In this document: piece after piece, positions 1-5,220 of the stretch | Layout: each line of letters opens with the position of its first letter | Numbering within the stretch: position 1 is the first letter of the stretch | Source of the DNA: an uncultured Bacilli bacterium | Lineage (GTDB): Bacteria; Bacillota_I; Bacilli_A; RF39; UBA660 | Direction of reading: 5' to 3' | DNA: 6,329 bases | Assembly (NCBI GenBank): GCA_910587535.1 | Contig: CAJUKM010000044.1 | Span: 1 to 6,329, forward strand | Position numbers and translations under genes: made by a program | Notes under the pieces: generated by a model | Seen by the model: only the letters and a program-made list of their open reading frames with translations | Databases searched by the model: none | What the model was told of the DNA's origin: nothing

Positions 1-49
1 GCGACCACCGAGATCTACACTCTTTCCCTACACGACGCTCTTCCGATCT
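1..49 (+). other. Illumina P5 / TruSeq Read-1 adapter contamination
   Basis: The first 49 bases match, from memory, the Illumina P5 flow-cell sequence running into the TruSeq Read-1 primer, ending in the characteristic CTCTTCCGATCT. Base 50 is where sequence homologous to the downstream recombinase begins, so the junction is sharp. This is library-construction sequence left on a contig end and should be masked. It also means the left recombinase is truncated by the assembly and not necessarily in the genome. Confidence 0.98.
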
Positions 50-529
50 CTTGTGTGGAATATGGCCAACTTTTATTGCACCAGCTAAACCTATTTTAGT
101 TCTCTCGCTTGTTCTTTCTATTTCGTTTTGTGAAACAGTAGTTAAGAGTCTTGCAACCATTTTACCATTTGCATTTGTTGTATTTATATCATCATTCGCA
201 CAATCTAGGTAAGCATTATTTTCATCTAAAAATTTCATAATATGTTCCATATCATAAACACTCTAGTTAATCTATCTAGTTTTAAAACCACAACAGTATT
301 ACATTTTTTATCTCTTTATATCTTGTAATAATTCTTCAAATGCTGGTCTTTTATTTCCAGTTTTTGCACTTATTCCAGCATCTTTATAAATCTTATAAAT
401 TTCATAACCCTTATACTCACACATTGCTCGGAGTCTCTTTTCTTGTTCTGGTAAACTAAAACCCTCTCTGGCTTGATCTTCAGTACTTACACGAATATAC
501 AAACCTGCTATTTTCTTTTCTTCATTCAT
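50..529 (-). pseudogene. Large serine recombinase, N-terminal part, frameshifted and truncated
   Basis: This is the catalytic resolvase domain of a large serine recombinase, the class that integrates and excises mobile elements by double-strand cleavage through a 5'-phosphoserine link. The start at 529 follows an AAGGAGGA site. Residues 10-19 (LYIRVSTEDQ) carry the catalytic Arg13 and Ser15. A TAA at 308-310 stops the frame after codon 73. A +1 shift then restores KLDRLTR (the other active-site arginines), and a one-base deletion near 260 returns to the original frame, which continues through VSQNEIER and SERTKIGLAGAI to GHIPHK at the adapter junction. The net length equals that of the intact relative at 5277-6329 apart from one residue, with about 60% identity by eye. 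Either the gene is decayed or the two indels are low-coverage assembly errors. The recombinase and zinc-ribbon domains lie beyond the contig end. Confidence 0.88.
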
Positions 530-538
530 ATTTTTTAA

Positions 539-546
539 TCCTCCTT
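539..546 (-). promoter_or_regulatory. Ribosome binding site of the left serine recombinase
   Basis: Read on the minus strand this is AAGGAGGA, nine bases before the ATG at 529-527. It fixes the recombinase start. The right-hand recombinase has a matching AAGGAGG before its own ATG. Confidence 0.85.
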
Positions 547-565
547 TTTATCTTTGAAACCTAAA

Positions 566-614
566 AAGAGGCGACAAAGACACATTAAATATTTTTATGT
601 CTTTGACACCTCTT
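566..614. repeat. Imperfect 17-bp inverted repeat before the left recombinase
   Basis: The arms at 566-582 (AAGAGGCGACAAAGACA) and 598-614 (TGTCTTTGACACCTCTT) are complementary at 15 of 17 positions and are separated by 15 AT-rich bases. On the minus strand the structure ends in a run of five T and lies about 37 bases before the recombinase start. It could be a transcription attenuator/terminator in the recombinase leader, or a recombinase or repressor binding site. Its 49-bp span and imperfect symmetry are in the range of serine-integrase attachment sites, but nothing here proves that. Confidence 0.65.
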
Positions 615-616
615 AA

Positions 617-648
617 AATCTAAATAAGTTGTATTAATATAATCTAAA
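617..648 (-). repeat. Two TTTAGATT direct repeats, 24-bp period
   Basis: On the minus strand TTTAGATT occurs at 648-641 and again at 624-617. The first copy runs on as TTTAGATTATATTAATAC, resembling the TTTAGTTTACTATTTAAATAC units before the right-hand recombinase (5134-5220). The shared motif in the equivalent position of both cassettes suggests binding sites for a common regulator. This is a by-eye match in AT-rich DNA. Confidence 0.4.
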
Positions 649-752
649 CTTCGTTTCATATTAACCCCCAAAAACATAAAACTTGTTTCTTGGTTACCTA
701 TTACAGATATTTAAATCTTAAAGTCAAGACATAATTACCATTTTTTGCCTAT

Positions 753-1067
753 TTAAAGGCATTTTAAGAGAAGTTGATTTGATTTTAATACATTTTCTAA
801 TGATTTAATAAAACTTTCTAAATCTTTTATTTCTAGTGAATTTGCTAGACTTCCAACATATATAGTTTTAGAATAATTAAAAACTAGAAAAGTAATACCT
901 TTAATAATTACTCTATGAGGTTCGATATAGTTCAAGTTTGTATGTTCTATGTTTTTAATACTACCATTTATTATAGTAGGTTTAGTATTACAAAAATCAC
1001 ATATAAATTCTATTTTCTTCTTTAGTTCCTCATCAAAATGTAATTCTTTTGTTTTAAGTTTAATCAT
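753..1067 (-). CDS. Unrecognised 104-aa cassette protein, paralogue of the gene at 4860
   Basis: I do not recognise the family. The ATG at 1067-1065 follows AAAGGA with 9-bp spacing; a TTG one codon upstream is possible but less likely. The product is small, Lys-rich, probably soluble, with no signal peptide or membrane segment. Its best evidence of reality is the homologue at 4860-5132. Shared blocks, in order, are TKEL (6-9), LKKK/LRKK (15-18), C-x-F-x-N-x-K (23-29), NGSI (34-37), TN-(L/I)-x-Y-x-x-PH (43-51) and KDLE (81-84). Overall identity is about one third. It has a longer, Leu-rich C-terminal tail than its relative (about 12 residues). It lies 99 nt after tRNA-Thr on the same strand and about 220 nt before the serine recombinase. 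A regulator or directionality partner of the recombinase is a guess from context only. Confidence 0.8.
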   Translation of the reverse strand: MIKLKTKELHFDEELKKKIEFICDFCNTKPTIINGSIKNIEHTNLNYIEPHRVIIKGITFLVFNYSKTIYVGSLANSLEIKDLESFIKSLENVLKSNQLLLKCL

Positions 1068-1096
1068 CAAAATCTATCCTTTCTTTCATTAAATGC

Positions 1097-1123
1097 AAAA
1101 AATCAACTTCTTTTGAAGTTGAT
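1097..1123 (-). terminator. Intrinsic terminator between tRNA-Thr and the small cassette gene
   Basis: On the minus strand ATCAACTTC and GAAGTTGAT form a perfect 9-bp stem with an AAAA loop, running into six T. It should end the tRNA-Thr transcript. No convincing promoter lies between it and the small gene, so that gene may depend on read-through. Confidence 0.85.
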
Positions 1124-1137
1124 ACTATATGTTTAAA

Positions 1138-1153
1138 TCTAACAAAAGTTAGA
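1138..1153 (-). other. First leader hairpin after tRNA-Thr
   Basis: On the minus strand TCTAAC and GTTAGA form a perfect 6-bp stem with a TTTT loop, starting 14 nt after the tRNA CCA. The tRNA-Leu cassette has a hairpin at the same distance from its CCA but with different stem bases, so the position is conserved while the sequence is not. Confidence 0.6.
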
Positions 1154-1166
1154 ATAGATTGCTCAA

Positions 1167-1242
1167 TGGTGCTGAAAGAGGGAATCGAACCCCCAACCTG
1201 CTGATTACGATTCAGCTGCTCTGCCAATTGAGCCATTTCAGC
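1167..1242 (-). tRNA. tRNA-Thr (anticodon CGT), CCA encoded
   Basis: The minus strand folds as a standard 76-nt tRNA. The acceptor GCTGAAA pairs fully with TTTCAGC and is followed by ACCA. The D stem is GCTC/GAGC, the anticodon stem is GCTGA/TCAGC with loop ATCGTAA giving anticodon CGT (codon ACG, Thr), and the T stem is GGGGG/CCCTC with the loop TTCGATT. It sits directly upstream of the left small-protein/recombinase cassette on the same strand. The 3' end is intact and CCA is encoded. Confidence 0.97.
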
Positions 1243-1255
1243 ATGACATGATTCA

Positions 1256-1284
1256 ATTATATTATATCTATATACACTCGTCAA
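1256..1284 (-). promoter_or_regulatory. Promoter of tRNA-Thr
   Basis: On the minus strand there is TTGACG (1284-1279), a 17-bp spacer and TATAAT (1261-1256). The expected start of transcription falls about 7 bases before the mature tRNA 5' end. This is a near-consensus vegetative sigma promoter. Confidence 0.88.
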
Positions 1285-1414
1285 TATTTTATGTAAAGAA
1301 ATGTATAAGCTTTGTTTTTAATCACGAGCTGGATTTTAAAAAGTGTCTATTTATGATAGAATAATATTATATGTTTTGAAATGCTTATTTGTAACTCAGT
1401 TGTAACACTATTTT

Positions 1415-1422
1415 GTTATAAT
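1415..1422 (+). promoter_or_regulatory. Probable extended -10 promoter of the YbhN-like gene
   Basis: TATAAT at 1417-1422 is preceded by TGT, giving the extended -10 form (TGnTATAAT). No good -35 is found at 16-18 bp; TTGTAA boxes occur at 11- and 22-bp spacing, which is unsuitable. Transcription would start near 1429, leaving a leader of about 100 nt. Confidence 0.55.
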
Positions 1423-1451
1423 AGACGTGATAATTTTAATATGTAAACCGA

Positions 1452-1500
1452 AGTTGTCAAAAAACAACTATAACTTGATAGAACGCAACTGAAGTTCTAT
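1452..1500 (+). other. Two hairpins in the leader of the YbhN-like gene
   Basis: The first is AGTTGT/ACAACT (1452-1469) with a 6-nt loop. The second is ATAGAAC/GTTCTAT (1478-1500) with a 9-nt loop. Neither is followed by a T run, so neither is a terminator. They may stabilise the leader or form a regulatory element, but I recognise no riboswitch class. Confidence 0.4.
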
Positions 1501-1531
1501 GATATTATGTGGTACGAAATGAGGTATTTTT

Positions 1532-2617
1532 ATGAAACAGGTTTTCAATAATATAAAGAAAAAAATGAATAAGAAAAATGTCATAAATGGACTTTTATTT
1601 GTCTTACTCATCATCATAACGTTTTATTTTGTATTTAAAAAAAGCAGTTTAAGTGAATTAATAATCCATATAAGAGAAGCTAATAAAAGTTATATCTTTG
1701 TCGCTTTAATGTGTATGTTTATGTATGTATTTTTAGAGGGGTTAAACATTTATAGGATCATGAAAAATTTTAAAGATAATATCTCTATAGTAAAAGCATT
1801 TAAATATAGTTTAGTGGGATTTTTCTTCAGTTCTATTACGCCATCCTCAACAGGTGGACAACCGATGCAGTTATATTTTATGAATAAAGATAAACTACCT
1901 TTGTCGCATGGAACTTTAGCTCTATTGATTCAATTATTAAGCTTTCAATTTGTAACTTTAGTCTTAGCTATAATAGGATTTATTGCCCATTACGATCTTT
2001 TATTACACCATATAGGCAATATCAAATATCTATTGTTCTTTGGCATATCGATAAACATTCTGATAGAGTCATTCCTCATAATAATGATTTTTTCTAAAAA
2101 TATGGGAGCTAAGTTGATAAAGTGGTTCTGTAATGTTTTAAAGAAGTTTCGTTATAAAAAAGCCGATCTTTTATTGGAAAGAGGTTTAATCCAGTTGGAT
2201 GAATATCATTCTTGTGCTCTTTATTTAAATGAACATAAATGGATACTTGTAAAGACAATGATGACGAGTTTATTCCAAATGTGTATATACCACAGTATCC
2301 CTTATTTCATATATAGGGCTTTCGGACTTAACGACTATGGAGTATTTACTTTTATTTTCATGCAAGCAGTACTTTATATATCAGTTGCATCCTTACCTTT
2401 TCCTGGTTCGATGGGTGTAAGTGAAGGAAGCTTTATGATAATATTCAAGATGTTCTTTCCAGCAAGCTTACTTGGTAGCGCGATGATCATCTCAAGAGGA
2501 ATCAGTTTCTATCTATTTGTATTAATAAGTTTAATATTGATTTTAACGTTTATGATAGTCGATAAGCATTTAGAAAGACGTCATCTAAAAAAATTAGTAG
2601 AAGTAGGGGAAGCTTAG
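1532..2617 (+). CDS. YbhN/UPF0104-type polytopic membrane protein (LPG synthase TM / MprF flippase-like)
   Basis: This 361-aa integral membrane protein belongs to the lysylphosphatidylglycerol synthase transmembrane (UPF0104/YbhN) family. Members resemble the flippase half of MprF but lack the soluble aminoacyl transferase domain, and no such domain is present here. The start is supported by a TGAGGT ribosome site 6 bases upstream. After a Lys-rich N-terminus come hydrophobic segments at about 18-35, 54-73, 90-103, 127-152, 164-187, 238-262, 269-289 and 312-343. Two family signatures are clear: SSITPSSTGGQP (100-111), the conserved TP-x-x-x-GG-x-P loop, and LPFPGSMGVSEG (288-299), matching the P-x-P-G-x-x-G-x-x-E block. 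Length is close to the family's usual 300-350. Its lipid or polymer substrate cannot be told from sequence; lipid translocation or export is a family-level inference. It precedes the argS promoter by only 8 bases but has no visible terminator. Confidence 0.88.
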   Translation: MKQVFNNIKKKMNKKNVINGLLFVLLIIITFYFVFKKSSLSELIIHIREANKSYIFVALMCMFMYVFLEGLNIYRIMKNFKDNISIVKAFKYSLVGFFFSSITPSSTGGQPMQLYFMNKDKLPLSHGTLALLIQLLSFQFVTLVLAIIGFIAHYDLLLHHIGNIKYLLFFGISINILIESFLIIMIFSKNMGAKLIKWFCNVLKKFRYKKADLLLERGLIQLDEYHSCALYLNEHKWILVKTMMTSLFQMCIYHSIPYFIYRAFGLNDYGVFTFIFMQAVLYISVASLPFPGSMGVSEGSFMIIFKMFFPASLLGSAMIISRGISFYLFVLISLILILTFMIVDKHLERRHLKKLVEVGEA

Positions 2618-2625
2618 CTATCAAT

Positions 2626-2654
2626 TTGACAAGTGAATTTAACTATAGTATAAT
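2626..2654 (+). promoter_or_regulatory. Consensus promoter of argS
   Basis: TTGACA (2626-2631), a 17-bp spacer and TATAAT (2649-2654) match the vegetative consensus exactly. It begins 9 bases after the stop of the membrane-protein gene, so argS is an independent transcription unit starting near 2661. Confidence 0.93.
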
Positions 2655-2660
2655 TCTTTT

Positions 2661-2870
2661 AGATTTTACGGCGAGAAAAAGAAAGTAATCGAATCCTCTT
2701 ATTTTAGTGATGTTGCCGGTTGGTGAAAGGCAATAATAATGTTCGATGAACGCAATTTTTGAGTAGAGTCCGCGTAACTGCGATAGAGGTCACAAGTGCA
2801 TAGTAAATCTGTGAAGTAGGGTGGTACCACGGCAAAAAGTCGTCCCTGTTTTATGGGTTTTTTCTTTTTT
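2661..2870 (+). promoter_or_regulatory. T-box riboswitch controlling argS, specifier CGC (Arg)
   Basis: T-box leaders sense uncharged tRNA through a specifier codon and the tRNA acceptor end. Stem I has TTGCC/GGCAA around an AG-rich distal loop (2713-2733), TCGAA (2689-2693) paired with TTCGA (2742-2746), AGTA on the 5' side of the specifier loop, and GAA followed by CGC (2751-2753) on the 3' side; CGC codes for Arg, matching the gene. A TCACA/TGTGA stem lies around 2790-2813. The T-box proper is AGGGTGGTACCACGG (2818-2832). The antiterminator forms by AGGG pairing with CCCT (2844-2847) and CGGC pairing with GTCG around AAAAA. The competing terminator stem is short (CCC/GGG, 2844-2857) before a 13-base T-rich tract. 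The specifier choice is strong but read by eye. Confidence 0.92.
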
Positions 2871-2883
2871 AAGGAGGATTTTT

Positions 2884-4557
2884 ATGAATACTAAAAAATA
2901 TATCGAAGAGAAAGTTAAAGATATTTTAGGGACTGAACAGCAAATCGTTGTAGAGATTCCACCAAAGGAAGAAATGGGAGATTACAGTGTCCAATGTGCT
3001 CCTTTGAGGACAGATGTTTTAAAAACTCCTATGGATGTCGCAAAACATTTGGTCAAAAACTTCGATGATGAAGATGGTTATTTTAGTGAAATAAAGTCCA
3101 TCGGTCCATATTTAAACTTGTATGTCGATTATGCGAAGTTAGCGAAATTCTTAATAGAGGAAATCGAAAAGAAAAAAGATACTTATGGCTCTATGAATCA
3201 AGGAAATAAAGAGGCTCTTTTAATCGAGCATACTTCTATTAATCCGAATGCAGAGCCACATATCGGAAGGTGTCGTAACAGTCTAATTGGAGACTTTATG
3301 AGTAACCTTTATAGATTTACGGGTTACAAAGTTGAAAGACATTATTTCATAAACGATTTGGGTAAAAAGATTGCACTTTTAGTACTTGGTATCGAAAAAT
3401 ATGGATTAAAGGGTGACGATTTTTCTTCTATATTAGACGTCTATGTAAAAATAAGTGCCGATGCAAAGGAAGATGAAGCTTTAGAAAAAGAAGCATTCAA
3501 TTATCTCGAAGAAGTAGAAGCTGGAAACGAAGAGATGATTGCAAAATTTAAGAGCATTACCGACATGTGTGTTAAGGGTCAGTTAAAAATATTCGAGAGT
3601 CTTAATATAAGTTTTGATATATTTACTCACGAATCAGATTATGTGTACAATCATTATTTAGATGACATTTTAAATAAAATTAGAGAAAAAGGACGATTAA
3701 GAGAAGATGAATTAGGAAGACTATATGTCGATCTTTCTGGTTATGATATACCTACAAAGGAACCGGTTTTAGTTCTTACGAGATCAAATAAGACATCACT
3801 TTATCCGATAAAAGACATCGCTTATACGATGTATAAAATCGATAGAAACGATAAAAACAATTATATCGTCTTGGGTGAAGATCAAGAAGTTTATATGAAG
3901 CAGATAAGTGCTGTTATGGATATATTAGGGAAAAAGGCGCCTAAACTTATAAGCTATTCTTATGTACTTTTAGATGGAGATAAAATGAGTACATCTGCTG
4001 GAACTGTAGTGCTCGTTACAGATTTCATAAAGGCAGTAGTCGAAACTTTAAAACAGGAATTTTCTAAAAGAGATACTGACGTTAGTGAAAGCGATCTTCA
4101 AAGGCTTTGCAACGCTTGTATAAAGTTTTCGATGTTAAACGTATCCAAGAAAAAAATCGTTAATTTCAATTTACAAAATGCCACTAGTTTCGTCGGCGAG
4201 TCTGGATTGTATGTTCTTTATAGCATCGTCAGAATAAACTCTATATTGCGAAACAATCAGATGGAACTCTCTAGTGAAATACGCTATGAGTCACTTCAAG
4301 AGAATAAATTGATAAACGATCTATATAGATTTCCATATTTGGTCGATGATCTTTTAAGGACTCATGAGCCTGCTCATTTAACTAAATATATCTTCAATTT
4401 GACGCAGGACTTTTCGAGATTTTATGAAAACGTAAATATTTCTAATGAGAAAGATGTCGTACTTAAGTCTTCTCGTATAAGGTTATTGAACTGTATAAAG
4501 ATAGTGCTTTCAAACGCTCTTAGTATTTTGGGAATAGAGACAGTCGATAAGATGTAG
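2884..4557 (+). CDS. argS: Arginyl-tRNA synthetase (class I)
   Basis: This enzyme attaches arginine to tRNA-Arg using ATP in the cytoplasm. The product is 557 aa, normal for the family. The ATG at 2884 follows AAGGAGG with 6-bp spacing; in-frame upstream codons fall inside the T-box and are not coding. The N-terminal ArgRS domain covers about 1-95. The class I signature is at 115-137, with PHIGR (125-129) in place of the textbook HIGH, followed by RNSLIGD. The second signature is KMSTS (367-371). YFINDLGKK (154-162) and the EHTS-x-NPN block resemble archaeal/eukaryal-style ArgRS more than the E. coli type, as I recall them. The DALR anticodon-binding domain covers about 440-557, including YVLYSIVRINSILR and a C-terminal LGIETVDKM. 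The T-box with an Arg specifier confirms the identity independently. Confidence 0.97.
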   Translation: MNTKKYIEEKVKDILGTEQQIVVEIPPKEEMGDYSVQCAPLRTDVLKTPMDVAKHLVKNFDDEDGYFSEIKSIGPYLNLYVDYAKLAKFLIEEIEKKKDTYGSMNQGNKEALLIEHTSINPNAEPHIGRCRNSLIGDFMSNLYRFTGYKVERHYFINDLGKKIALLVLGIEKYGLKGDDFSSILDVYVKISADAKEDEALEKEAFNYLEEVEAGNEEMIAKFKSITDMCVKGQLKIFESLNISFDIFTHESDYVYNHYLDDILNKIREKGRLREDELGRLYVDLSGYDIPTKEPVLVLTRSNKTSLYPIKDIAYTMYKIDRNDKNNYIVLGEDQEVYMKQISAVMDILGKKAPKLISYSYVLLDGDKMSTSAGTVVLVTDFIKAVVETLKQEFSKRDTDVSESDLQRLCNACIKFSMLNVSKKKIVNFNLQNATSFVGESGLYVLYSIVRINSILRNNQMELSSEIRYESLQENKLINDLYRFPYLVDDLLRTHEPAHLTKYIFNLTQDFSRFYENVNISNEKDVVLKSSRIRLLNCIKIVLSNALSILGIETVDKM

Positions 4558-4613
4558 TTCGTATACTTAAATTGTGATATCTTTATTATCAATAATACAC
4601 ATAAATAAAATTC

Positions 4614-4642
4614 TTGTTTTACAGTTTATGTTATGTTAAAAT
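4614..4642 (+). promoter_or_regulatory. Probable promoter of tRNA-Leu
   Basis: TTGTTT (4614-4619), a 17-bp spacer and TAAAAT (4637-4642) lie about 32 bases before the tRNA 5' end. The match is moderate. The preceding stretch from the argS stop at 4557 is AT-rich, with only a weak TGATA/TATCA inverted repeat (4575-4591) and no clear argS terminator. Confidence 0.6.
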
Positions 4643-4646
4643 TTTA

Positions 4647-4668
4647 TTAGATTGAATTTTCAATCTAA
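4647..4668 (+). other. Hairpin just upstream of tRNA-Leu
   Basis: TTAGATTGA and TCAATCTAA form a perfect 9-bp stem with an ATTT loop, ending six bases before the tRNA. It falls at the predicted 5' end of the pre-tRNA. It could be a 5' leader structure or, followed by CTTTT, a weak terminator of argS read-through. Confidence 0.6.
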
Positions 4669-4673
4669 CTTTT

Positions 4674-4760
4674 GCAAGGATGGCGGAATTGGTAGACGCG
4701 CTACTTTGAGGGGGTAGTGAGCTTATGCTCGTGTGGGTTCAAGTCCCATTTCTTGCACCA
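4674..4760 (+). tRNA. tRNA-Leu (anticodon GAG), CCA encoded
   Basis: This is an 87-nt class II tRNA. The acceptor GCAAGGA pairs with TTCTTGC (one G-T) and ends in ACCA. The anticodon stem CTACT/GGTAG encloses TTGAGGG, giving anticodon GAG (codon CTC, Leu). A long variable arm (TGAGC...GCTCG) and a T arm GTGGG/CCCAT with loop TTCAAGT complete the fold. It heads the right-hand small-protein/recombinase cassette, as tRNA-Thr does on the left. Confidence 0.97.
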
Positions 4761-4773
4761 TATAGATAGGAAA

Positions 4774-4792
4774 CTCGAACTTTTAGTTTGAG
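4774..4792 (+). other. First leader hairpin after tRNA-Leu
   Basis: CTCGAAC and GTTTGAG pair (one G-T) around TTTTA, starting 14 nt after the CCA. This is the same offset as the hairpin after tRNA-Thr, with different stem bases. Confidence 0.6.
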
Positions 4793-4804
4793 AGTAATAA
4801 ATTG

Positions 4805-4828
4805 CTAACTAGAAATAGTTAGTTTTTT
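4805..4828 (+). terminator. Intrinsic terminator between tRNA-Leu and the small cassette gene
   Basis: CTAACT and AGTTAG form a 6-bp stem with an AGAAAT loop, followed by six T. Its offset from the CCA (45-68 nt) nearly equals that of the tRNA-Thr terminator (44-70 nt). It should limit transcription from the tRNA into the small gene. Confidence 0.75.
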
Positions 4829-4859
4829 GTTGTTTGAAAAGAAAGTGAGAGTGATAAAT

Positions 4860-5132
4860 ATGACAATAGAAACTAAAGAACTTATGATAAGTGGGCATTT
4901 AAGAAAGAAAGTGGATGTAGTATGTAGATTTGCTAATGTTAAGTACGAATTAACTAATGGTAGTATTATAAGTCTTAAAAACACTAATATTGCCTATGTG
5001 AAACCACATATTTTAAAAGTTAATAATAACGACTATTTATTATTTGATGAGTGTGATGATATATTTATAAATGGTTATAACAAAAGAATTAAGTTTAAAG
5101 ATTTAGAAGAATATTTGAAAGAAAATAAATAA
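4860..5132 (+). CDS. Unrecognised 90-aa cassette protein, paralogue of the gene at 753-1067
   Basis: I do not recognise the family. The ATG at 4860 is preceded by GAAAGTGAGAGTGAT, which resembles the anti-Shine-Dalgarno complement. A longer frame opening at a TTG at 4827 would start inside the terminator T run and is rejected. The product is a small, Lys-rich, probably soluble protein without signal peptide or membrane segment. Blocks shared with the left copy are TKEL (5-8), LRKK (14-17), C-x-F-x-N-x-K (22-28), NGSI (33-36), TNIAYVKPH (42-50) and FKDLE (79-83). A patch of acidic residues lies at 63-67. It begins exactly 99 nt after tRNA-Leu, as the left copy does after tRNA-Thr, and is followed by 144 nt of repeats and then the serine recombinase on the same strand. 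A DNA-binding regulator or recombination directionality factor is possible from context, but no known fold is evident. Confidence 0.82.
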   Translation: MTIETKELMISGHLRKKVDVVCRFANVKYELTNGSIISLKNTNIAYVKPHILKVNNNDYLLFDECDDIFINGYNKRIKFKDLEEYLKENK

Positions 5133-5133
5133 G

Positions 5134-5220
5134 TTAGTTTACTATTCAGATACAATTTAGTGTACTTTTTGCGTACGATTTAGTTTACTATTTAAATACG
5201 AAAAAAATACAATTTAGTTT
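5134..5220 (+). repeat. TTAGTTT direct repeats (23, 23 and 34 bp apart) before the right recombinase
   Basis: TTAG(T/t)-type units start at 5134, 5157, 5180 and 5214. The units follow the pattern TTTAGTTTACTATTTAAATAC, best preserved in the first and third; the second reads TTAGTGTACTTTTTGCGTAC. The phase of 23, 23 and 23+11 suggests an array of protein-binding sites between the small gene and the recombinase. The left cassette has two related TTTAGATT units in the same interval. Confidence 0.65.

Noticed and set aside
308..310. Programmed ribosomal frameshifting at the left recombinase stop
   Set aside because: No slippery heptamer, RF2-like CTT-TGA context or stimulatory structure is evident, and two opposite shifts would be required. 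Decay or sequence error is simpler.
745..761. TGCCT/AGGCA hairpin at the stop of the left small gene as its terminator
   Set aside because: On the gene's own strand the stem is followed by A residues, not T. The T run is only on the plus strand, where no gene ends.
1060..1284. 74-aa minus-strand reading frame across tRNA-Thr
   Set aside because: It reads through the tRNA-Thr gene, its terminator hairpin and its promoter on the same strand. It has no convincing ribosome site or family resemblance, and the tRNA explains the region.
2821..2883. 21-residue upstream extension of ArgRS
   Set aside because: It overlaps the T-box antiterminator and terminator, and AAGGAGG positions the true ATG at 2884.
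4827..4859. N-terminal extension of the right small protein from a TTG
   Set aside because: The TTG lies in the terminator T run without a ribosome site. The left homologue aligns only from the internal ATG.
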